Of a stretch of 64,000 nucleotides of DNA, positions 22,596 to 32,924 are shown piece by piece. Position 1 is the stretch's first letter; the number at the start of each line of letters is the position of its first letter. This stretch comes from Janthinobacterium sp. CG3 (lineage in GTDB: Bacteria; Pseudomonadota; Gammaproteobacteria; Burkholderiales; Burkholderiaceae_D). The notes under the pieces were generated by a model. It did no database searches and was not told where the DNA came from. It saw nothing but the letters and a program-made list of their open reading frames with translations. The DNA lies in NCBI RefSeq assembly GCF_000344615.1, contig NZ_KB467824.1, forward strand, positions 4,949,227 to 5,013,226, in the 5' to 3' direction. The position numbers and the translations under genes are program-made.

Positions 22596-22613
22596 ACTTA
22601 AATGCGGCGCCTT

Positions 22614-23471
22614 CTAAAGGGGCTGCGGGGCGCTGGCCAGGCGCGCTTCTTCCACCTGCGGATGCAGGCCCAGCAGGGTGGCGAACTTCGCCGACAGGGC
22701 CGCAGCGTCGGCGCTGGTGTAGCCGCGTAATTGCGGCGCCTCGTCGCCGCCGCGCAGCAGCGCCGCCGCCGCCAGCAGCCGGGCCAGTTGCCGCGCCACC
22801 GCGTCGCCGGTGTCGACCAGCGCGACCGGCGCGCCGTGCCGCGCGATGATGCGCTCGACCTGCGGCAGCACGAATGGATAGTGGGTGCAGCCGAGCACCA
22901 GCGTGTCGACGCCCTGCGCCAGCAGCGGCGCGATGAAACCCTCCAGCAGGGCGACGGTGGCGGGCGTATCGAGTTCGCCTTTTTCCACCTGGTCGGCCAG
23001 GCCCGGGCAAGGCTGCAACAGGAATTCGACCTTGCTGGCGGCGCTGATCTGCTCGCGCAGCGCCAGGAATTTTTCGCCGGACAGCGTAAATACGGTCGCC
23101 AGCACGCCGACCTTGCCGTTGTGGGTCAGGGCGGCGCCCGGTTTCAGGCCGGGTTCGACGCCGACCAGCGGCAGCGCCGGGTAGCGCGCGCGCAGCGCCT
23201 TGATGGCGGCGACGGTGGCGGTGTTGCAGGCCACCACCAGCGCCTTGGCGCCGCGCTCGAGCAGGAAGGCGGCGATGGCCAGCGAGCGCTCGACGAGCAC
23301 CTGCTCGGACTTGCCGCCGTACGGCGCGAAGCCGGTGTCGGCGAAATACATCAGGTGTTCTCGCGGCAGTTGCGCGCGGATATGGCGCAGTACCGACAGC
23401 CCGCCCGCGCCGGAGTCGAACACGCCGATGGGCGCGTCTGCGGGGGAGGTAAGGGGGGCAAGTGGGAGCAT
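22614..23471 (-). CDS. murI: glutamate racemase
   Basis: Makes D-glutamate for peptidoglycan. 285 residues with PIGVFDSGAGGLSVLRHI, YFADTGFAPYGGKS, first catalytic Cys in LVVACNTATVAA, and second in LVLGCTHYPFVLP; all family motifs are present and the length is normal. It ends just downstream of the tRNA-His genes and is transcribed in the same direction. Confidence 0.96.
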   Translation of the reverse strand: MLPLAPLTSPADAPIGVFDSGAGGLSVLRHIRAQLPREHLMYFADTGFAPYGGKSEQVLVERSLAIAAFLLERGAKALVVACNTATVAAIKALRARYPALPLVGVEPGLKPGAALTHNGKVGVLATVFTLSGEKFLALREQISAASKVEFLLQPCPGLADQVEKGELDTPATVALLEGFIAPLLAQGVDTLVLGCTHYPFVLPQVERIIARHGAPVALVDTGDAVARQLARLLAAAALLRGGDEAPQLRGYTSADAAALSAKFATLLGLHPQVEEARLASAPQPL

Positions 23472-23525
23472 GTCTTTCTTCGCTTTAACACCAAGGGCGT
23501 AATTCCGGGGGCGGACGGGGACCCC

Positions 23526-23584
23526 GCGTCCCCGAGGGGCAGACCCCGGTTTTACGCCGCTGGTTTTTTTCCTGGCCAGCGGCG
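23526..23584. repeat. dispersed GC-rich repeat with hairpin, copy A
   Basis: GGCAGACCCCGGTTTTACGC followed by CGCTGG, a T7 run and CCAGCGGCG: arms CGCCGCTGG (23,555-23,563) and CCAGCGGCG (23,576-23,584). It lies just after the fumarase stop (23,595), and a closely similar sequence sits at 43,742-43,798 at the 3' end of another minus-strand gene. It may act as a 3' end or terminator element. Confidence 0.55.
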
Positions 23585-23594
23585 CGCGGGGAGC

Positions 23595-25136
23595 TTAAGC
23601 GACGGCGACGGGGATTTTTCCCACGCTGCTCAGTTGCTCGATCTTCGCCTGCCACTCTTTCGGGCCGGTGTTGTGCACCGAGGTGCCGGTCGAATCGACC
23701 GCCACCGTCACCGGCATGTCGGTGACGTCGAACTCGTAGATCGCTTCCATGCCGAGGTCGTGGAAGCCGACCACCTTGGCCGTCTTGATCGCCTTCGACA
23801 CCAGGTAGGCCGCGCCGCCGACCGCCATCAGGTAGGCAGACTGGTGCTGCTTGATCGACTCGATCGCCGCCGGTCCGCGCTCGGCCTTGCCGATCATTGC
23901 GATCAGGCCGGTTTTTTCCAGCATCATGTCGGTGAAGCCGTCCATGCGCGTGGCGGTGGTCGGGCCGGCCGGGCCGACCGCTTCGTCGCGCACCGGATCG
24001 ACCGGGCCGACGTAGTAGATGACGCGGTTGGCGAAGTCGACCGGCAGGCTTTCGCCCTTGGCCAGCATGTCCTGGATGCGCTTGTGGGCGGCGTCGCGGC
24101 CGGTCAGCATTTTGCCGTTCAGCAGCAGGGTCTGGCCCGGTTTCCACGCCGCCACTTCGGCCTTGGTCAGCGTGTCGAGGTTGACGCGCTGCGACTTTTC
24201 GGTGTCGGCGGTCCAGTGCACGTCCGGCCACGACGACAGCAGCGGCGGTTCGATGTAGCTGGCGCCGGAGCCGTCGAGCACGAAGTGGGCGTGGCGGGTC
24301 GCCGCGCAGTTCGGGATCATCGCCACCGGCTTGGAGGCGGCGTGGGTCGGGTGCATCATGATTTTCACGTCGAGCACGGTGGTCAGGCCGCCCAGGCCCT
24401 GGGCGCCGATGCCGAGCGCGTTGATTTTGTCGCACAGCTCGATGCGCAGCTCTTCGGTCTTGTTTTGCGGGCCGCGCTGTTTCAGGTCGAACATGTCGAT
24501 GTCGTCCATCAGCACTTCCTTGGCCATCAGCATGGCCTTCTCGGCGGTGCCGCCGATGCCGATGCCCAGCATGCCCGGCGGGCACCAGCCGGCGCCCATC
24601 AGCGGCACCGTCTTCATGACCCAGTCGACCAGCGAGTCGGACGGGTTGAGCATGACGAATTTCGACTTGTTTTCCGAACCGCCGCCCTTGGCCGCGACCT
24701 TGACGTCGACGGTGTTGCCGGCGACCAGCTCCATGTGCACCACGGCCGGGGTGTTGTCCTTGGTGTTCTTGCGATCGAAATGCGGGTCGGCGACGATCGA
24801 GGCGCGCAGCTTGTTGTCCTCGAAATTGTAGGCCCGGCGCACGCCCTCGTTGATCGCGTCGGTGACGGTGCCGGAAAAGCCCTCGAAACGCACGCCCATG
24901 CCGATCTTCAGGAAGACGTTGACGATGCCGGTGTCCTGGCAGATTGGCCGCTTGCCCTCGGCGCACATGCGCGAGTTGGTCAGGATCTGCGCGATCGCGT
25001 CCTTCGCCGCCGGACTCTGCTCGGCGTCGTAGGCGCGCGCCAGGTGCGCAATGTAATCGGCCGGATGGTAATAGCTGATGTATTGCAGCGCCGCGGCGAC
25101 GGATTCGATCAGGTCTTCTTGCTTTATGATGGTCAT
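23595..25136 (-). CDS. fumA: fumarate hydratase, class I (iron-sulfur)
   Basis: Interconverts fumarate and L-malate in the TCA cycle using an oxygen-sensitive [4Fe-4S] cluster. The 513-residue single-chain form starts MTIIKQEDLIESVAAALQYI and contains KRPICQDTGIVNVFLKIGM, AKGGGSENKSKFVMLNPSD, CPPGMLGIGIGGTAEKAM, the C-terminal-domain GPTTATRMDGFTDMML and VDSTGTSVHNTGP. It is of the FumA/FumB type rather than the two-subunit or class II (FumC) type. It is followed upstream on the strand by a YqhA-like gene 24 bp away, possibly co-transcribed. Confidence 0.92.
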   Translation of the reverse strand: MTIIKQEDLIESVAAALQYISYYHPADYIAHLARAYDAEQSPAAKDAIAQILTNSRMCAEGKRPICQDTGIVNVFLKIGMGVRFEGFSGTVTDAINEGVRRAYNFEDNKLRASIVADPHFDRKNTKDNTPAVVHMELVAGNTVDVKVAAKGGGSENKSKFVMLNPSDSLVDWVMKTVPLMGAGWCPPGMLGIGIGGTAEKAMLMAKEVLMDDIDMFDLKQRGPQNKTEELRIELCDKINALGIGAQGLGGLTTVLDVKIMMHPTHAASKPVAMIPNCAATRHAHFVLDGSGASYIEPPLLSSWPDVHWTADTEKSQRVNLDTLTKAEVAAWKPGQTLLLNGKMLTGRDAAHKRIQDMLAKGESLPVDFANRVIYYVGPVDPVRDEAVGPAGPTTATRMDGFTDMMLEKTGLIAMIGKAERGPAAIESIKQHQSAYLMAVGGAAYLVSKAIKTAKVVGFHDLGMEAIYEFDVTDMPVTVAVDSTGTSVHNTGPKEWQAKIEQLSSVGKIPVAVA

Positions 25137-25160
25137 GGTGTTCTCGCTGTGGGGTCGGTA

Positions 25161-25772
25161 TTAATGAGACTTGATTTCGTTTTGCGTGCCCACCATGATG
25201 CGGTCGGTGTAGGCGATGGCCAGCGCCGACAGCAGGAAGACCAGATGGATCACGGTCTGGGCGATCAGCACCTGGCTGGTGTAGGCGTTGGCGTTGATGA
25301 AGGTCTTCAGCAGGTGGATCGAGGAGATGCCGATGATCGCCATCGCCAGCTTGGTTTTGAGCACGGACGCGTTCACATGCGACAACCACTCCGGCTGGTC
25401 CGGGTGCTCGTCGAGGTGCATGCGCGAGACGAAGGTTTCGTAGCCGCCGATGATGACCATGATCAGCAAGTTGGAGATCATGACGACGTCGATCAGGCCC
25501 AGCACCACCAGCATGATGGTCGACTCGTTCAGCTTGGTGGGCGGCACCGTGCCGGGCACCGCGACGGCCTGGAAAATATGCTGCAGCGCCGCCTCGTTGC
25601 CGAACACCGCGCCGATCAGGTCCTTCAGCTCGACCCAGAAATGGAACACATACACGCATTGCGCGAGGATCAGGCCCAGATACAGCGGCAGTTGCAACCA
25701 GCGCGTCATGAAAATGAAGGACGGCAGCGGCCTCAACTTGGCCTGCTGCTTGGTGTGTTGCGGGACTGTCAT
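25161..25772 (-). CDS. YqhA/TIGR00645 family inner-membrane protein
   Basis: 203 residues with about four membrane segments (LYLGLILAQCVYVFHFWV, IMLVVLGLIDVVMISNLLIM, LAMAIIGISSIHLLKTFI, AQTVIHLVFLLSALAIAYTD) and the family signature MVIIGGYETFVSRM. The function of the family is not known. It lies 24 bp upstream of the fumarase gene on the same strand, suggesting one transcript. Confidence 0.85.
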   Translation of the reverse strand: MTVPQHTKQQAKLRPLPSFIFMTRWLQLPLYLGLILAQCVYVFHFWVELKDLIGAVFGNEAALQHIFQAVAVPGTVPPTKLNESTIMLVVLGLIDVVMISNLLIMVIIGGYETFVSRMHLDEHPDQPEWLSHVNASVLKTKLAMAIIGISSIHLLKTFINANAYTSQVLIAQTVIHLVFLLSALAIAYTDRIMVGTQNEIKSH

Positions 25773-26213
25773 CGTGGTCTGCTCCTAAGATGCTGCAAGT
25801 TAATATGCCCGACATTTTACACGGGCTGCAAGCCCATGCGTACGGTCCCGACACCGGTGGCGCGTCTTGATTTCACGCAAACACCACGAAACAAAGGCGT
25901 CAGCCACAATTTTTTCGGCGATGATGGAGTCGTCCGCCTCGGCGCGCGGCCCCGATACGGGGTCAGGCCTTCTCGCCTCGGCGCGAGGCGGCCGACCCCG
26001 GCGCTTGCCCCTGGTTTACAAGGCCGCCAAAACGCCTCCAGCAAACCCCGCTAAAAGTTGGTAAAATTACATAAAAATACACATTCCCAGACAAGTTAGC
26101 CAAGCCGCAGCGCCCCCGCAGTTGTGCAACCACGCAGCAAACAGGGCAATGTAAGGCGTCCGTAAGCGACACCGCCTACATTGTTAACAAACTATTATTC
26201 AATGGAGACAAGC
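25773..26213. other. divergent intergenic region YqhA-like gene / acs
   Basis: 441 bp without a supported gene. 25,940-26,030 is a GC-rich patch with CGCCTCGGCGCGAGGCGG-type short inverted repeats and GACCCCGG stretches like the dispersed repeats elsewhere. 26,050-26,200 is AT-rich and should carry the acs promoter, though no clean -35/-10 pair was found. Confidence 0.5.
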
Positions 26214-28220
<2,007 letters not shown>

Positions 28221-28293
28221 CACGCTGACGGCGGGCGCGGCGCTGGGTGTTGTTGGCGCCCCGCGCCGCGCGCAAAGTAGCTTGTCGGAAAAC

Positions 28294-28322
28294 TTGGTGC
28301 TTCGCGTAATTTTTGCTATAAT
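28294..28322 (+). promoter_or_regulatory. promoter of tRNA-Ser
   Basis: TTGGTG, a 17-bp spacer, TATAAT, 33 bp before the tRNA 5' end. Confidence 0.8.
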
Positions 28323-28355
28323 TCGCGCTCTTCGTGAGAACGAAGATGTAATGCA

Positions 28356-28446
28356 GGAGAGGTGGATGAGTGGTTGAAGTCGCACGCCTGGAAAGCGTGT
28401 ATAGGTTCATAGCCTATCGGGGGTTCGAATCCCCCTCTCTCCGCCA
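28356..28446 (+). tRNA. tRNA-Ser (GGA)
   Basis: 91 nt with encoded CCA and the long variable arm of class II tRNAs (GGTTCATAGCC). The anticodon arm CGCCTGGAAAGCG gives anticodon GGA, reading UCC/UCU. The acceptor GGAGAG pairs with CTCTCC. It marks the left border of the restriction island, and tRNA-Ser genes are frequent integration sites. Confidence 0.95.
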
Positions 28447-28460
28447 AGGATACAAAAGCA

Positions 28461-28485
28461 AAAGCCACCCTCGGGTGGCTTTTTG
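28461..28485 (+). terminator. terminator of tRNA-Ser
   Basis: AGCCACCC-TC-GGGTGGCT followed by TTTT, 17 bp after the tRNA: a Rho-independent terminator. Confidence 0.85.
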
Positions 28486-28493
28486 CGTTGTAG

Positions 28494-28507
28494 CCTTGGC
28501 GGAGAGA
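28494..28507 (-). repeat. inverted 14-bp copy of the tRNA-Ser 3' end
   Basis: CCTTGGCGGAGAGA is the exact reverse complement of 28,436-28,449 (TCTCTCCGCCAAGG), which covers the last bases of the tRNA including CCA. The two arms enclose the terminator hairpin. Confidence 0.8.
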
Positions 28508-28895
28508 AGCAAGGCCCCTGCGGGCCTTGCGCGGGGGATTCGAAGGGCTGGGCCTACTGGCCCAGCCCTCTCCGAATCGCCCATTTGCCACCGCGTAGCG
28601 GTGGCGCGCCGAAGGCGCAGCGCGCAGCGCAGTTCCTCAAGAGAAATTGTATTTCGGAAATTTTTCGAGTGTCGGCACTACCCATCGCCCCCAGCATGGA
28701 TACTCGCTCCTGCGATCAAAAAGACGGGGCAAAACCAATCAAACTGTCGAACTCGGGCGTCAAACCTACTTGAACTGATCGGCTCCCTAAGCGTGGCCGC
28801 AGACGTTGCAAAGCAGGCACTTGCTGCGCCATAACTGTATGGAGCTGAAGCCGACGCATGGTGGTACTCTCCGGCAAGTAACGGCATCGGCAGCT
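28508..28895. other. hairpin-rich non-coding stretch between tRNA-Ser and the island
   Basis: 388 bp without a supported gene. The first 100 bp contain three strong perfect stems in a row: CAAGGCCC/GGGCCTTG (28,510-28,529), GGGCTGGGCC/GGCCCAGCCC (28,545-28,568) and GCCACCGC/GCGGTGGC (28,587-28,605). The rest (28,630-28,895) has clearly lower GC and shows no gene on either strand. Confidence 0.6.
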
Positions 28896-31800
28896 TCATT
28901 CGACCTTGAAAACCACACTCATCGGGCCACTTCCCATATGGTTTTGGTAGTAAACCATGCCGTGATAAGCGAACGGGGCGGCCTTTCCATTAAATAGTTT
29001 GTTTTCACGCACAAATAGGTGGACGTCAATGCCTCGCTTGGCATGCTCGATTACTTCCTGTCCTCGCTTGCTGTGGGGCGTCGTGGCGTTCTGACTTTGC
29101 CAATGAAAGTGAGTGGCATCGATCCAGTGGTCCAAGTAGCGGTGATCAAGAGCTCTGCCGCTCTTATTGAGTGTCACGAGCAATACATGGGCCTTTTGGT
29201 CGGTGAGCACAACATGCCCCGTATTCCAGTTGCCGGGATTAAACGTACTACTGAACAGCGGCGCAATATCTTCCCGCATGAAGGACCGGCCGAGCGCCAT
29301 GTCGTGCGGACTGATTACGGCCTTGAGGCGGGCCAAGGTACGCATTTCCTCGGTTGCCGGCAGGTCCGCATAGTCGGCGTTATTAGCACGCAACAGGTAG
29401 CTTCCATCGGGCGCTTTCAGCACTACGCGCAACAGATATTGATTCCCCTCGCCTGATGCGTCTTGGCGCTCGATTGCCACGACCGCGCCCGTGATGGATC
29501 CCGCGTTCGTGGCTGAAAGATGTTCGAATAAGAGGAAATCACCATCCCGAATCGGATGTTTCCCCCCGTCCATGGAATTGCCCGATGCGTGGGCGAGAAA
29601 GTGCCGCTCCGGGTCCAGGCGGCCATGCTTAGGTCCGAGCGCGCGGTATTCCTCGGCATCCGCCGTGGCATTCTTGAAATGGCCGCAAGCGATCTTGAGG
29701 TTCGGGAAATAGGGCAATTCCGTGCGATCGATATGTGGTGGGTTCGGAAGCCGGTTGAACTGGATCACATTGCCGGGCGCATCGCCATTGGCGCCACGAA
29801 CTTCATAAGCCGCCAGACGGAAATCGATCAGCTCTTGCAACATGGACTCGAACTCCGCTTGTTGTTCTGGTCGAAGCGTGAATGCGGCTTGAAAAGTGCC
29901 GTCTACAACCTTGAAAAAGGCGCTGGCGTTGGCAGGGCGGTTGCCGCCGATCCAGGCAAGCACGGGGTTTTCTTGCCAATAACGATGCCAGGTAATGTCC
30001 GCCGCGTCCGATACTTGACGCTGCGCATCGGGGAGGTCGACGAGCAAGGCGCGCCGCCGCTGCAACACTTGCCAGGACCGTATGGCCAAGGCCGTGGTCG
30101 GAATCGGGGCGCGCCAACCGTTTAATTCCTGGAAAGCCTCCAACAGCACCATTTTGAAACTCTTGGTCATTTTGGTGGTTTCCACTTCGCGCAAAAAAGA
30201 GCGGTGATCGAGCGCAATGGCTTGTTCGGTCTCGTCGAGGTCGCCGGCGGCGGCGACCAGTTCGAACCAGCTGCCATATTGCTGCCGCAATTTTGGCAAA
30301 CTGGCTCCGGCGCGGTAGAACTCGCTCAGTGTTGGCCGCCGTCCAAAAGCTTCCTTCAGCGCTTGATACTCCTTTTGAATACCGTCGCCGTTGTCGAGGG
30401 CTTTCAGGAATGCTACCAACTGCAAGTCATAATTGATGTAACAACCCTTGGGCAGCTTGAGTCGTTTTTCTTCCAGATCGCGGCCGAATTTTGCCAATTG
30501 TTTGTAGCTGGAACCGATTTCAAACAGCGCCTGCGGCTTGTGCAGGAAACTTTGATGGTTGCCGATGAAGTCGAGCACTACCAATCTCTCCTTGCCCGGG
30601 CTCTTACGCAAGCCCCGACCCAGTTGTTGAAGGAAAAGGATTTTCGATTCGGTCGGCCGCAACATCATCACCGTGTCTATCACGGGCAAGTCCACCCCTT
30701 CATTGAATAGATCAACCGAAAAAATAATCGCGAGGCGGCCATCGCGCAAGCGAGCCAAGGCATCCCCACGGCTCAAGGCTGAGCCCGAATAGACGGCGGC
30801 GCATGTGATCCCGGCTTTAGCGAACTGGAGCGCCATAAAATCGGCGTGGGAAATCGATACGCAAAACGCCAAAGTGCGTTCCTGCTTGTGCAGACGCCAT
30901 GTTTTCAGTGCATGCCGGGCGCGCGCCAGCGTGGCCAGTTTGTTGGATAATTGTTCCGGGTCGAAGCGGCCATTACGCCAAGGCACTTCCGCATAATTGA
31001 CCGATTCGTCGAAAATACCGTAGTAGTGGAACGGCACCAGCAGGTCGGACTCGATTCCGGCGAATAGGCCACAGGTGAACACCAAATTGTCATCGCATAA
31101 CGACAAAATGTCTGATTGGTCCGAGCGGTCAGGCGTCGCGGTCAGTCCGAGCATAAAACGGGGGGCGAAATAGCTCAGCAGGCGCCGATAAGTGGACGCC
31201 GCCGCATGATGGAATTCGTCAACCACGATGTAGTCGAAATGTTGGGGGGAAAAGCGCTCAAGGTGAGTGTTGCGACTGAGTGTCTGGATCGACGCACACA
31301 GCACATCGACCTCAACGTCGCATGTCTTTCCCATATACAGGCCGACTCTTGAGCGTGGTTTAATGCGCAGAAAAGTTTCCGCCGCCTGATTCAAAATTTC
31401 TTCTCGGTGAGCGACGAACAATACTCGTCTGGCGGCGAACTGTTCGGCGTCGAAAGCGGCCAGCCAGGTCTTGCCAAGACCGGTGGCCAATACCACCAAA
31501 CCTCGGCGGAAACCCTCGTCTCTGGTTTCTGAGAGCGCAAGCAAGGCATCTTCTTGGACTCCGGTCGGTAGCGGCGCGGGATCTTGTTCCTGGCTACCGG
31601 GCGCGACTGCGAGCGGCAGTGGAACACGACGGGCCTGGTACTGATCGATCCACGCGTCGGTCAAGGGTACGCAGCGCGCGCTCGCAAATAGCTCGTCGAA
31701 CCTGGCGCGCGCTTCAAGGAAACCTTGCTCCCCGGGATAGTCGATCCGGTAGTTCCATTCCAATCCGTTTTGCAGCGCTTGCCTGCTGATATTGCTGGAA

Positions 31801-32762
31801 CCGATGAAGGCTGTGCCGCATAAGCCGTTTTCGTCATCCAGTTGGGTAAATATATAGGCTTTCAGATGAAAACTGCCACCGGCCGATTCGTATACGCGCA
31901 CCTGTGCGCCTTGCGCTTGAAGCAACATCAATAGCCGCAATGCCTCCGGATCGGTAACATCGAGATAATCGCTGGTTAGCACGCGAACGCGCCCCACCCT
32001 TTCTCTGTTGGCTCCATTGCGCGCCAGCGTACCGTACAAATCGGGAAGCAATAAACGTAGTCCCGTGGCTTTAACGAACGCCACCGCCAGATCGACCTCG
32101 GACGCGCGGTTGATGGCGCCGCAAAGGTGCGGCAGAAAGGGATCGTCGCCACCGGTGATCAACTGCTTTTTTTCTTGCGGTGCACGCAATAGGATGGCGT
32201 TGAGCCACGGCTCGACTCGCCCCGGACGCTGATCGGTCGATAGCCAGCATTCCACGCCAAGCAGATCAGGCAGCGCGGCGAGCCAGCTGCGTAACCGGAT
32301 CTCGCTCGCATCGGTGAAATGTCGGCCATTTTGGACTCGCTCGCCATCGCCACGCTTAAAGCTGAGATATAAAGTCCCACCCGGTTTTAGCGCAGTCCAT
32401 AATTGCGCCAAAATGGCTGGAATATCCAGTGGGGGTAAATGCAATAAGCTGGCGCAGGCCCAAATACCGTCATAGCAGGACTGTTCGCGTACGTCGGAAA
32501 AGCGTCGGACCTCAACGTTTATTCCGGTGTGTTCGGAGGCCATACGAGCCAGTTCGGGCGAGGCGTCGAAGGCCCTTACCCGAAAACCACGGCCGAGAAA
32601 CGCCTGTGTATCCCTGCCGGAGCCGCAACCGGCATCGAGAATCAATCCACCTGGATTGACAGTGGAAAGAAAACGATCGTGTAGGATCGACATATCCACA
32701 TGGATGGTATTGGAAAAAAAAGCGGCTGCGTTTTGATTGTAGTAGGCGAGGGAACTGGTCAT
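28896..32762 (-). CDS. multi-domain fusion: methyltransferase - PLD nuclease - SF2 helicase - S24-like - DUF3427
   Basis: Numbering counts from an alternative TTG start at 32,783; the ATG at 32,762 used here is residue 8. In order: a class I SAM methyltransferase domain (about 10-205, DAGCGSGRDTQAF, no DPPY or PCQ motif of DNA methylases). A phospholipase-D-type nuclease (about 212-365) with HLK at 306-308 and GSSN at 328-331. A superfamily II helicase with ATGLGKT (433-439), DEFH (522-525), TATP (548-551) and QQLGRGLRK (719-727). A linker. A LexA/S24-like domain (about 1030-1155) with SGNSMDGG (Ser 1070) and a possible partner Lys 1123. A C-terminal region (1175-1295) of DUF3427 type, WQSQNATTP and VHLFVRENK. 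PLD-helicase-DUF3427 is the plan of SauUSI-type modification-dependent restriction enzymes; the two extra domains are the oddity. GC is lower than in the housekeeping genes. Confidence 0.85.
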   Translation of the reverse strand: MTSSLAYYNQNAAAFFSNTIHVDMSILHDRFLSTVNPGGLILDAGCGSGRDTQAFLGRGFRVRAFDASPELARMASEHTGINVEVRRFSDVREQSCYDGIWACASLLHLPPLDIPAILAQLWTALKPGGTLYLSFKRGDGERVQNGRHFTDASEIRLRSWLAALPDLLGVECWLSTDQRPGRVEPWLNAILLRAPQEKKQLITGGDDPFLPHLCGAINRASEVDLAVAFVKATGLRLLLPDLYGTLARNGANRERVGRVRVLTSDYLDVTDPEALRLLMLLQAQGAQVRVYESAGGSFHLKAYIFTQLDDENGLCGTAFIGSSNISRQALQNGLEWNYRIDYPGEQGFLEARARFDELFASARCVPLTDAWIDQYQARRVPLPLAVAPGSQEQDPAPLPTGVQEDALLALSETRDEGFRRGLVVLATGLGKTWLAAFDAEQFAARRVLFVAHREEILNQAAETFLRIKPRSRVGLYMGKTCDVEVDVLCASIQTLSRNTHLERFSPQHFDYIVVDEFHHAAASTYRRLLSYFAPRFMLGLTATPDRSDQSDILSLCDDNLVFTCGLFAGIESDLLVPFHYYGIFDESVNYAEVPWRNGRFDPEQLSNKLATLARARHALKTWRLHKQERTLAFCVSISHADFMALQFAKAGITCAAVYSGSALSRGDALARLRDGRLAIIFSVDLFNEGVDLPVIDTVMMLRPTESKILFLQQLGRGLRKSPGKERLVVLDFIGNHQSFLHKPQALFEIGSSYKQLAKFGRDLEEKRLKLPKGCYINYDLQLVAFLKALDNGDGIQKEYQALKEAFGRRPTLSEFYRAGASLPKLRQQYGSWFELVAAAGDLDETEQAIALDHRSFLREVETTKMTKSFKMVLLEAFQELNGWRAPIPTTALAIRSWQVLQRRRALLVDLPDAQRQVSDAADITWHRYWQENPVLAWIGGNRPANASAFFKVVDGTFQAAFTLRPEQQAEFESMLQELIDFRLAAYEVRGANGDAPGNVIQFNRLPNPPHIDRTELPYFPNLKIACGHFKNATADAEEYRALGPKHGRLDPERHFLAHASGNSMDGGKHPIRDGDFLLFEHLSATNAGSITGAVVAIERQDASGEGNQYLLRVVLKAPDGSYLLRANNADYADLPATEEMRTLARLKAVISPHDMALGRSFMREDIAPLFSSTFNPGNWNTGHVVLTDQKAHVLLVTLNKSGRALDHRYLDHWIDATHFHWQSQNATTPHSKRGQEVIEHAKRGIDVHLFVRENKLFNGKAAPFAYHGMVYYQNHMGSGPMSVVFKVE

Positions 32763-32924
32763 ACATGGCCGCTTGAATTTCAATTCCTTAATTATATTCC
32801 TTATTGGTGGCTAGTCAGTTCCATGGAGTGGAAGGTAAGCTGACCATGGCACTTGCAGTGGCTCTATACGTATCCCCCTGGAGTACGATTTCAATCAGGT
32901 AAAATATTCCGCTGCTGCGCACGC

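Noticed and set aside
22731-26054. 1,107-codon plus-strand frame
   Set aside because: It runs antisense through murI, fumarase and the YqhA-like gene, all with strong motifs; composition is His/Arg/Gln-rich noise.
28316-28591. 91-codon minus-strand frame across tRNA-Ser
   Set aside because: It covers the tRNA and its terminator; typical spurious frame seen opposite tRNA genes.
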